Under the pieces are notes generated by a model. The model had not been told where the DNA came from, did not search any database, and worked only from the letters and a program-made list of their open reading frames with translations. DNA of 64,000 nucleotides, taken from assembly GCA_027475525.1 (NCBI GenBank), contig JAMWFC010000125.1, positions 267,723 through 331,722 of the forward strand, read 5' to 3'. This DNA is from Macrolepiota albuminosa (taxonomy: Eukaryota > Basidiomycota > Agaricomycetes > Agaricales > Agaricaceae). Both the position numbers and the translations under genes were made by a program. Numbering within the stretch: position 1 is the first letter of the stretch; each line of letters begins with the position of its first letter. This document shows, one piece after another, positions 44,324-54,212 of this stretch.

Positions 44324-44634
44324 TGTAGTGTAGTCCGCTATGTGGCATTGACCACATAGCTTATACTTACAGTAGTAGTCAATATTATATTATATTTATT
44401 ATAATATAATATTATTTACATTATTATATAACATAGCTTATACTTACAGTAGTAGTCAATATTATATTATATTTATTATAATATAATATTATTTACATTA
44501 TTATATATATACTTATACCAGCTGCTTACAAAGCAGCTTATTATTTTGTTCTGTACTACATAGTCAATAGACCGGACTGGTCTGATTCTGTGCAGTGTGA
44601 ACATTAAGCTCACAATTCCTGTAACTTCGTTACA
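44324..44634 (+). repeat. Element B 5' LTR
   Basis: TGTAGTGTAG...TTCGTTACA; 234 bp once the 77-bp duplication is discounted, against 233 bp for the 3' LTR. Contains three perfect hairpins: GCTATGTGG/CCACATAGC (44337-44360), a 14-bp AT stem (44381-44413), and AGCTGCTT against AAGCAGCT. Followed by TTTTTTTGAATCC. Confidence 0.93.
44354..44507. repeat. Exact 77-bp duplication in element B 5' LTR
   Basis: ACATAGCTTATACTTACAGT at 44354 recurs at 44431. The 3' LTR has the segment once. Confidence 0.93.
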
Positions 44635-44741
44635 TTTTTTTGAATCCACCAGCTAGGATCTATTGCCTAGCACCCGACGTCAGTCGCTGAGTTTGTTGAC
44701 AGAACTCTATCAGCTTCTCAAGCTTCTTGCACAGCCACACC

Positions 44742-45673
44742 ATGCAAATTTCAAACAGGGAATCAATGACTAATCCCATACCTGCAGTTTCCACTGACGG
44801 CGGGCAGAATGCCCGCGACCTATGGGGAGACCCAGCAGACACCCAGGATGTGCCAGCGTCCAATGCAGGTCAGGCAAGACCCAAGGCTTGAGACCGAGGT
44901 CAGAGCACCAACCTGGCCAGGAATGAAAGCGAGGCCAGAGAGCTGAAAGCTCACAGCAGGACCGTCAGCAACGTCTCCAGGACAAGATGCCAGGGATTAA
45001 CTCCCCCAGTTATGCAGTTGCCAGGAGGACGCACTTAGGCAACAAGGGCACAAAGTGCCCAATGTATTCAGTATAAAATATACTGATTTGATGGTGAGAG
45101 TGCTCACTATGGAGCTGCAAATGTATGTGCAGTGGAAGGCCACACGGCAATTGGGGGCCTTGACCCCCTGGAGCCACACGTCCAAGGAATGCTCGGCACG
45201 GCGCAATCAAGATGTTGGAATCGAGCTAGTGAAGGCACTAGCACGGGTGCAGGAAGTGCCCGAAGCAAGACTGGTGAGTACTTTTTATACTCCAGCAGGA
45301 CAAGGGTGGCGTGAGGAGCCCCCACACATGCATAACCAAGACCGTAGGACAGATATGTCAGGTCCAGATGGGCACAATAGTACCGTGCTCAAGGTGGAGA
45401 GCGAGGCATCTGTGATGCCGTGCATGCCCATGGCAGAAACGTTGAGCGACAGAGTTGCGTATCAATGTATGCACAATGGCGACCTCAGGACTAAGGGACA
45501 GTCCCTTATCGACGATCAGGGCATCGTATTTGAGGGCACTAAGCCCATTGACGAGATGCATTGTCAATTTGTCATGCAGGGTCAGGAGAATCAAGCTTCT
45601 CCAGTTCCAGGGCGGCGCAACAATCATGATTGAGGAGACTTCCTTGATCAAGATGGGCCACAAGACATGATGC
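44742..45673 (+). pseudogene. gag: Element B Gag, N-terminal region
   Basis: Starts MQISNRESMTNPIPAV at 44742 and stops at 44889-44891; several further breaks. From 45055 a 192-codon frame matches A's Gag around GDLRTKGQSLIDDQGIVFEG (A: SFIDDQGVVFEG). Stop at 45631 (TGA). The frame then runs into the insertion at 45674. Confidence 0.75.
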
Positions 45674-46729
45674 CCCTGGTAACGGCCGGTGATGACGCCA
45701 ACTGTGGTTGGGTGCGCTGGACGTATACGCAGTACAACGCCGTCTCTAGCGCTCGGCGTACATAGTTGTGAGGAGTCCTGACAGGGTCCCGGTGTGCTTG
45801 AGTGGAGGTAGTAAAACGATGCGCTAGATTATAGCACCTCGGGGGCTACCTGGCAGACGGTAAGCGTCGTGGTTTAGGCAAAGATATCGGAGAAAAGACG
45901 AGTAGCGCAGCGTATTGTGCCCGTAGGTGGCACCGTAAACGATGAAGACGAGATAGACAAAGCTAGCGCCCGACTTAGTGACGAAGTCGAAGGAAGCTAG
46001 CGCGAGTTGAACGCTAAGTGTAACTGTGTGTTCGAGGGGTTACGATTCGTTGTTATATACATGTAAAGTAGCTATTTTATATACTATGCGCTACCGTGTT
46101 TGCCAAGATACGAGCCCATCTGCGGCGCTACCTCCTAGCGCCTCTCCTCGTGGTTTCCTCTAACGGCGACCTGTCAACGGCGACCTTTTGCACATGGCTG
46201 ACGGCGACCAACGGCGTTATGACCCACGGCGACCAGCGGCGACTCTATATTGACTTAGAATTGTACGAGTCTGCTCACTTTTACTATATCTCCGATTGGC
46301 CAAGCTGTTTCGGGGTATGTTCAGAAAATCCTCGACAGACGCCGTGAGCGCTAATGTCAGCGCTACTCATTGTATTAGTTCCTGGCAGGTCCAGATGTCG
46401 GATTTAAGTATATCCAGTGCCGCCGTCATTGATCCTTTTAGACTTCTGATTGAAGTTCCTCGTCAAATGGCAGCGCCTGCTGCTGGCTCCTTCTGGCAGT
46501 GATCGGGGTTTAGTTAGAGTCCTCTCCCGCCGTCGTGTTAGCGTTATACGTTATGAGCCTTCTTCATCCTTGGGCTAGGTGAAAGGAGTGTGCTGAAGGC
46601 CTGGTAGCTAGGGGTTAGGATAAATTTCCACATCCTGTAGTAATTTGCCAGAGCTAGAGCTGCTCTATATTCCCAACTGGTCGCTAGAGTCCTGAATACG
46701 TCAAGTGTTGGTTGGCCTATAATGTCCCT
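45674..46729. mobile_element. 1.06-kb insertion of unknown class in element B gag, direct repeat TGATGC
   Basis: TGATGC occurs at 45668-45673 and 46730-46735. Without the segment and one repeat the Gag frame is continuous (QDMM then RSVRVEAYH). Ends are CCCTGGTAAC and ATGTCCCT; no TG...CA termini, no terminal inverted repeat, no poly-A. CpG-rich, with repeated CGGCGACC words at about 46150-46245. A decayed relative seems to lie at 31355-31640. No coding domain recognised. Confidence 0.65.
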
Positions 46730-48640
46730 TGATGCGCTCAGTCCGAGTAGAAGCCTATCACCGGGATGACGGCCCTAGGTCAACTCCTCGAGATGAGGGC
46801 AATTATGCCCACAGTCGAGGAGGCTCGGGACGTCCTCTGCAGGGTGGACGAGGGAAGTCACTTCCCCATGCCGCTGATTTGGCGACTAGATCCCCGGGTC
46901 AGCGGGAGGCCATTTGAATGCATTGTGAAGCCATGCACGATCGCCTGCATCGAGTAGTTAATGATGCCCTGGGTGTAACCTTACGGTTACCAGATGGGGT
47001 GAAGCTGCGTAAAGCAGACAGTAGGCATATTCGTGCCTATACAGGCGCGTCCAAGTTCAGTGACCTGGAAGATTGGGCAATGGATGTATGCACCCATCTC
47101 GCCATGTGCTTATACAGAGGCGACCGTATGGAACGAGAACGAATCTTCATTCTTCCTGAGTTCTTGGCCGGAGAGGCCATGGGGTGGTTTCGATGGGCAG
47201 TACTGCACGTCAACCATGTCCAATATGACTGGATGTTCAAAGGAGTCCTTACAGGACTGGACGATTGATTCGTGCACCCCTCAACGCTACAGGATGCAAG
47301 GCGGGATTTCCAGTCTGTCAGGTACACCGAGAAGTTGGGAGTGCAAGGGTTCTATAATACCCTTAACGACCATGCCCAGAATATGGCAGTATACCCGGAC
47401 GGGTATACAATGCTCAAAATATTCTTGGATGGCATTCCAGCGGACATGCGCTGCTATCTGATACGTGAGGACGGACTGTCCCCAGAAGTCAATGATGTGG
47501 AAGAGTTTGTGGCATATGCCATCAGGTATGAGCAGTCCCTGAAGACTGCTAACCACTACGAACATCGAAGTGGACACAAAGGGGGACCCAGGCAACTACC
47601 GCCTGCTGGGACACCCTCACAGGGTCAGCATGTGGGGACCTTCCTGGCCAAAAAGACCAATTTGGATCGTGACCGCAACACGTGGTTTGTGGTACACAGA
47701 ACCCCTGCTGCGAACCGAGGGTGGAGCTGCCCACGCCCAGAGCGGGCGCTGGACAGAGAACGTCCTAAACCAAGGCCAGACTTCAAGCCGGCCAACCCAC
47801 CAGGTCAGATGGGGACTTGTTTTGCATGTGGCCAACCAGGCCACTATGCTACCAACTGCCCCGCAAAGCCGGGAGCCCTGAGGAAGGGGTATACACCCCG
47901 CACCCACCTTTGAGCTGCATATACGGCAGCTGCGAGTGGGAGTGATGGAGACGTGTCTGCTGAGTCTGAGGCAGAGCACCCCACAAACGACCAGGAGCCC
48001 CCAGAGGAGGCATTGGGTGCCGAGCCCGAGAGTGTGGTCGTGGAGGGGGAGGAGTACGTCACAGTCGACATATATGACAATGTCTATGACAACGAGTACT
48101 ATAGTTGCGACAGCGACTCTGAGTGCCTAGCGGCGATGACGGATTGGCTGTCTACAAATGATCCCAAAAAGAATAACATGGTTTGGATGAAGAAGGTGAC
48201 TCTTTGTCATGCAGAGGGCACTTTGCAGCGCCCTACATTGAAACGGGCAGACAAGGAGTGCCTGGTCTCATATGTGGACGTAGAGGGCCACAAGGCATGG
48301 ACCTTATGGGACTCTGGGGAGTACTACGTCGGGCATAATGCCCCAGTTTGCCCATGTGTACGGAATATCCGTGCAGGAGTTGGATAGCCATTGGCGTTAC
48401 AGCTGGGCACCATAGGGAGCTGAGCCATGGTGCAGTATGGGACAAATGTGATTGTCCAAATGCCAGGCTCACGTAGCCAGGAATACATGGATGTAGCGAA
48501 CTTTGATCACTATGATATGATACTGGGAATGCCATTCATGCAGTGTAACAAAGTCATATTAGACTTTAGCTACAGCAGACGACACTGATAATTGTCTGTG
48601 ACATCATTGCACTACAGAGAAACACAAGGAATCTCCATGA
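46730..48640 (+). pseudogene. gag: Element B Gag core, zinc knuckle and protease
   Basis: Gag domain (FSDLEDWAMDVCTHL, LAGEAMGWFRWAVLHVN, FLDGIPADMRCYLI), CCHC knuckle CFACGQPGHYATNC, then protease WDSG, after which one extra G shifts the frame; later protease sequence DHYDMILGMPFM is readable in another frame. Stops are at 46915 (TGA), 47266 (TGA) and 47911 (TGA). The homologous Gag end TEKHKESP is followed by TGA at 48638-48640 with the pol linker continuing in the same frame. Confidence 0.85.
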
Positions 48641-48644
48641 CTTG
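48638..48644 (+). promoter_or_regulatory. Candidate readthrough stop at the B gag-pol junction
   Basis: TGACTTG. Upstream TEKHKESP aligns with A's TEKRRDERN and downstream LGRRRVPAVEDVEEE with A's LDGRRRATVQEVEDE, so the stop is at the same alignment column as A's UGA-CUA. Confidence 0.5.
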
Positions 48645-48878
48645 GCCGGCGCAGAGTGCCGGCAGTGGAGGATGTGGAGGAGGAAGTGCAGGCTATGCCT
48701 GGACTGAGTGCAGACCACAACGTGGTGATGATGAGCCAGGAGGAGTATCAAGCCTCCAAGAGGAGCGACGAGCGAATAATCGCTCCTGATATCCAAGGCG
48801 CAAAGCCTCCAGACAAGCGCCATTGAAAGGTGAGACAACAGGAGGACTCAGTAGATGTATGTCCACCTACGTCCTCAC
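48641..48878 (+). pseudogene. pol: Element B pol linker, part before the solo LTR
   Basis: Contains MMSQEEYQASKRS, parallel to A's LMTEEEFQGTLKKG. Open in the UGA frame until a few stops near the LTR insertion. Confidence 0.7.
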
Positions 48879-49396
48879 TGTCAGGGGACTCCTCATCCCT
48901 TTCTTCTTTCACTCCTTATTTCTTCACTCTCCTTTCATTCACTTCCTTATTTCTTCTATCATTCTCTCATTTTGATGTTACTACTTTTTCAACACTATCT
49001 GTTAGTACTATTCTCAACCTTTGAGGTGCTCTGGTTCTTTAGCTATCACTCAGACAAGTGTGGGCCCTTCAGCACTGCTCCAGGCCACTTAGATAAGCCA
49101 GAGTTTGCCTTTCTGACTTCTAAAGTCCGGAGCTTTCCTCCCTTGTTTGCACACTTGTTTGGTTAGTCAATTTTCGAGTTTTTAAGGTTTTGTTGTACTG
49201 TACAGTTGTTTCCCACGCTTCAGAGGCCCCAGAAGCGTCCAACCTGGCATAGGGAATCCCCAGACTTGTTCTCTTTGGATCTCCCTCTGCCAGGTGAGTA
49301 GCTACCTTGATATTGTCAGTATATATTCTAATACACTTTGGATCTCCCTCTGCCAGCTGTGTGACTGAGCCACAGCCTCTAGAGGTCGCCCTTACA
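48879..49396 (+). mobile_element. Family G solo LTR in element B, TSD CTCAC
   Basis: 518 bp, TGTCAGGGGACT...CGCCCTTACA, flanked by perfect CTCAC (48874-48878 and 49397-49401). Pyrimidine-rich left part. Relatives at 11670-12159 (inverted), 30890-31198 and 34047 onwards. Confidence 0.92.
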
Positions 49397-51296
49397 CTCA
49401 CGAGTCAAGTTGGATGACTTGAGAGACAGCATCTGAGAGGCAAAAGCCTCAGGAGAGGGGGACATATGGTCCCTATGGGAACAACCAGCACCCCTGCCAG
49501 AGTACGACTAGGCATACGACCCCTGAATGCTGCAAGAGTAGAACGAGCTGGTGGCAGCCATGTGTGCACGAAACGTGCACCAGAGATGGATGACCGTCAA
49601 ACCAGTGTATTGCCAGCTAGCCTTGGACGAGGTGTCCGTAGCGTACTCACTTGTATGCAAGGGGAAAAGCCTCGTGGCTTATAAGGCAGCGGCAGTGGGT
49701 TCTCTGCTGAGACTACATATACCCGATGACAGTGTAAATCAGGTGCTCACAATGCGCAAGCAATATGCACCGCTGCCCCAGCCACCCTCAGAGACGGTGG
49801 AAGTACTTCCCCCGGTGCATATGAAGGGGAAGCAGAAGGCAACAAGCCTTCGTGAGGAAGATATACCTCGGTTGCATCAGCAATGGCAAGAATGGGACCA
49901 AGGAGGAGCTCCCGCCATGGCAGGAGGTGAACCATGAGATCAATCTCATAGACGAGAGCAAGCAATATAAGTACCACTTGCCGCACTGCCCGTGCGCACT
50001 CCAGGAGCAGCTACACAATAAAACTAATCGCTATTTGAATGCTCAATGGTGGTCCCCATGCACCACTGCTCAAGCTGCACCATTATTGTGCATCCCAAAG
50101 AAGGATGGATCCCTTCGAACAGCTCTTGATGTGCATCAGCGCAATGACAACACTATAAAGGATGTAACTCCTTTACCAGATCAGGACGTGATCTGGGAAG
50201 ACGTGGCTTGGGCGAAGTATCGCTCAAAGATTGACCTTACTGACGCTTACATACGAGCAGGTGTGCATTCGCACCAAAGACGTACCCAAGACCGTATTTG
50301 CATTGATCATGGGCACGTTCACGAGCAACATAATGCAGATTGGAGACTGTAATGCTCCTGCCACCTTCCAGAGGCTAATGACCTCTATTTTTTGAGATGT
50401 AATAGGACATTTTATGCACGTCTACTTAGATGATATATTCATCTACTCGGATTCTATGGAGGAGCATGAGCAGCACCTCAGAGTCGTATTCGAACGACTA
50501 TGCAAGTACAAGTTGTACTTGAAGTGGAAGAAATGTGAGCTTTACGCTCAGAGTATAGACTGCCTAGGGCATGTCATAGATGAGCAGGGTATCCACCCTG
50601 ATCAGGACAAGCTTGATTGCATTCGGGAGTGGCGCACACCCCAAAACTACAATGACATCCAACGATTCGTTGGCCTTGTCAACTACATATCGAGCTTCTT
50701 GCCCGATGTCACAGCCTATACTGGGCCACTTATGGCCATGATGCAGAACGGGTCACCGTTCAATCGGAGGCCATTGCACCAGCGGTGCTTTGAGATGGTC
50801 AAATGGATCTGTATGAAGACTCTGGTGATTCGACCAATTGACCCTAGATGGGATGAGCCGCTATGGCTCATTTGCAACGTGTCCAAGACAGGCGTTGGAG
50901 CCATGTATGGTCAGGGAAGCAGCTGGCAGACTTGCCGCCCAGCAGGGTTCATGTCGAAGAAGTTCACGATGGCCCAGCAGAACTATGCGGTGCACAAGCT
51001 GGAGACTCTTGCCATACTCGAGGCCCTCCTCAAGTGGGAGGATAAGCTGATGGGATATCCCATCCACATCATAACGGACCACAAGGCACTTGAGTTCTTC
51101 AAAACTCAGGTGAACTTGTTGCCGCGTCAGCGACGTTGGATAGACTACATGTTGAGATACCAGTTTGACATCACCTATGTTAAAGGTGAACTCAACAAAG
51201 TGGCAGACTGCTTGTCATAGACTACATGTTGAGATACCAGTTTGACATCACCTATGTTAAAGGTGAACTCAACAAAGTGGCAGACTGCTTGTCATG
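49397..51296 (+). pseudogene. pol: Element B pol: RT and RNase H
   Basis: Linker, then RT: REEDIPRLHQQW (Arg here where A, D and E have TGA), PLLCIPKKDGSLRTALD, KIDLTDAY, a frameshift after it, TFQRLMTSIF, and an intact YLDD (HVYLDDIFIYSD) from 50420. RNase H has NVSKTGVGAMYGQ, HKLETLAILEALLKW and ITDHKALEFF. A 77-bp duplication at 51141-51294 breaks the frame at the RNase H end. Copies element RNA into DNA in an active element; here blocked by frameshifts. Confidence 0.87.
51141..51294. repeat. Exact 77-bp duplication at the end of B RNase H
   Basis: TAGACTACATGTTGAGATAC at 51141 recurs at 51218 with identical continuation. Confidence 0.93.
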
Positions 51297-53187
51297 CTAC
51301 TTTGAGAGTGATGTAGTTGGGGAGGCTCATGAGCCTCATGAGTATGTCCAGGCAGACTGCCGCATAGACCCTGATGGAGAGGATTTACCTCTCCACCAAT
51401 ACCAGGAGCTCAGGGAGCATGTCCTGGAAGTACGCGCTATGCGTGACAATGAATGGAGGCGAAGCACTTGCCTCAGGGAGCAGCGTGAAGAGCGGGACGT
51501 AGCCGCCCAGTTGCTCAAGGAGCATGAAGTCATGGACCCAGCGTCCACTGGGGAGCACAAGCGCCCCGATATATCTGTTACGCTTGCGGAGATGCTCAAA
51601 GGTGAATTGCCTTCATCCCAGCCCCCTAGCCTGGTCAGCGACGACTTCCAGATGGAAGTGGTGCAGGACTATGGCAATGATTCTCTCTTTGCCGAGATAA
51701 TTGCCAATCCTGACGACCATCCTCAGTGGACTGATCACAACGGAGAACCGTCAAGGGGTGGCAGTGGTCTGCCTCCCCCATATGCGAACCATTGTTACGT
51801 GGGTCTTGGACCAGGCCCATGCACTGGTGGGGCATTTTGGTGCCGCCCGGACGTTGGGCTACATCCAGAGATGGTATTGGTGGCCACGTATGGCCCAAGA
51901 AGTGACTAAGTTCTGCGCCTCATGCGCAGCGTGTCAGAGGGCAAAGTTGCCCCCTGGATCCCCTCCTGGGAAGCTACACCAGCTACCCGTGCCGGTGAAA
52001 CCTTGGGATTCCATTGGAATGGACTTTGTAGGTCCCTTTCCCGAGTCCAGAGGGTTCAATTACCTCTGGGTGGTAATATGCCACATGACGAGCATGGTGC
52101 ACCTCATACCAGTGCGAACTACGCTGACGGCTAAGGAGCTGTCATGGATCTACCTTAGGGAGATCATTAGGCTGCATGGGCTGCCTAGTACCATTGTGAG
52201 CGATCGTGACTCAAAGTTCACGTCTCAATGGTGGAGGGAACTCCACAAACTGTTAGAAGCACGACTCCTCATGTCGATGTCCTTCCATCCTCAAATGGAT
52301 GGGCAAACGGAGTGGGCTAACCGCAGTATAGGCCAGATTCTGAGGGCAGTTGTTTGCCCTGACCAACGAGACTGGGTGGACTGGTGTCCACTCACTGAGT
52401 TAGTATAGGCCAGATTCTGAGGGCAGTTGTTTGCCCTGACCAACGAGACTGGGTGGACTGGTGTCCACTCACTGAGTTTGCAATTAACGCGAGTATCTCA
52501 GATACGACAGGGTATGTGCCCTTTGAGCTCAACGGAGGGTACTTGCCCTCCATGCTGCACGAAGTTCTTGCTGATACGGTGGCCCACCGAGGAGTTGTCG
52601 AGTTTGCCAGGCAGGCCCTGGAGAACATTGCGGTGGCGCATGACACCATCATAGAGGCGTGAGTCTTTCAGGCAAAAAACGCCAATCACCATAGGCAAGC
52701 AGAACCGCCAATAGCAGTAGGAGTGTTGGTTTACCTGTCAACGCGTAACCTGAGACTCCCAAAGGGTCGGGCGAGTAAACTCTGCCCAAAATAGATAGGC
52801 CCATACCACGTTCTAGACTCAGAGCCAAGTACATCCAACTACGTGTTGGAGCTGCCTCTGGCATTACAGAAACAATGCATCGTTCCAAAGTTTCACGTGT
52901 TGCTGTTGCGACCATACAGTGCATCTGACGATGCGCTATTCCCTAACAGGGCGACCCCAGGCCCCTATGATTTTGGGGCTCGAGACGATGACGAATGGTT
53001 TGTTGAGTGCATCATTGGGCACCGGTGGACTGAGCATAACACGCTTGAGTTTGCGGTGCGCTGGTCCCTCGGGGACACAACATGGGAGCCACACTCCCAT
53101 TGCTCCAAGTTGGCGGCACTTGACCGTTATTTGGAGTTGAAGGGCATTAAGCACTCACATCAATTAAGTAAGTGTGCCAGCGCTTAA
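51297..53187 (+). pseudogene. pol: Element B pol: integrase and chromodomain
   Basis: Charged linker, a +1 frame change near 51715, then HHCC (HALVGHFGAARTL, CASCAACQ), DDE core (IGMDFVGPF, VSDRDSKF, DGQTEWANR), a 77-bp duplication (52325-52478), C-terminal region with stops at about 52660 (TGA) and 52792 (TAG), and a chromodomain (ECIIGHRWTEHNTLEFAVRW, DTTWEP) ending at 53187. Where A has a stop after the second catalytic Asp, B has an intact Arg. Confidence 0.87.
52325..52478. repeat. Exact 77-bp duplication in B integrase
   Basis: AGTATAGGCCAGATTCTGAG at 52325 recurs at 52402 with identical continuation. Confidence 0.93.
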
Positions 53188-53290
53188 TTTGATCAGCAGT
53201 GCCGATTGTGGCTTGGCTGAGTTGGTCAGCAGCTGTGGCTGAAACACGTCTTAAAAGGCGAAATTTCTTTTTCACTTTTTTCCCTTAACC

Positions 53291-53317
53291 ATGGACAACA
53301 TGCCCGTGGACCAGAGT

Positions 53318-53349
<32 letters not shown>

Positions 53350-54181
53350 CATTGAGTTTGCGCCGTCGGTCTTACCGTCAGCTGAAGGGGGGGGGCAGAT
53401 GGCTCCCCCGCTGACCCAAAATGCGCCCCAGTGGGGACAATCGCAACAGGCTGTGGGCTTTCCACAGCAGCAGCAACCACTAGTGGTGGGCTACCTGCCA
53501 CTGCAGCTGGTGATCAGTGGCTATCCACCACTCCAACCCATGCAGGGCAACTTCATGCCCCAGAACGAACCTGTGGGCGGCTATCAGTCCCAACAACCAG
53601 TAGCGGGCGCTTATGTGCCACATCACGCAGAGGGCCAATCCCAGCAACAGGCCTATGGGGCGCTAGTCAGCCCCCAAGCAGCGCCAGGATGGGGGCAGTT
53701 TGCCCCCGCTATGGGTGCACATCCTTTGCCCCAGTTTACCACCCTGGCGCACTACCCTGGCATGGGTGGTGTGCCCATAATGATGCCATACCCCCCGGCT
53801 TGGATGGGGGCGTGGGGCGTAATGCCCCAGTATGGTGCCTCGTATGAGGCGACGGCCAAGGGAGGCAGGTCGGCTTCCCTGTCGACCACAGTACCAGTTG
53901 ACAATCTAGAGGGATGCCAAGCACCTCTCATGCAGGCCACCATGGCCATTGAGAGCACAGAAACTCTCAGTCCAGAAGGAAGCATCAGTTCATCAGCTGA
54001 TGCACCGACGGAGAGCCTGGCCAAGCTCTCCTTGCTACAGCGGCTGGAAATGCCGCACCAATCTGAGCCCAGCTTGGAAGAAGAGTTGTGTCCTCGACGC
54101 AACAAAGAAAAAGCACGGGCTGTCAAGCCCAGTCTCAACCAGGACTTAGTCCTGGCTACCCTTCTCCAACGCCTGGTATGA
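53291..54181 (+). CDS. Element B ORF3a, Gln-rich protein
   Basis: 296 codons from ATG 53291, about 100 nt after the chromodomain stop and just after a pyrimidine-rich tract. A run of nine Gln near the N-terminus, then Pro/Gln/Gly/Tyr-rich sequence resembling a prion-like, disordered protein (PQQQQPLVVGYLPLQ, GGYQSQQPVAGAYVPH). The C-terminal ~60 residues are more ordered (ESLAKLSLLQRLEMPHQSEP). Low sequence similarity to A's ORF3a but same position, composition and order. Ends at 54181; the ORF3b frame (+1) is already open from 54150, so the two overlap slightly. Confidence 0.8.
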
Positions 54182-54212
54182 TGTACCCACAGAGTCATCA
54201 TACCTCCGCAAT

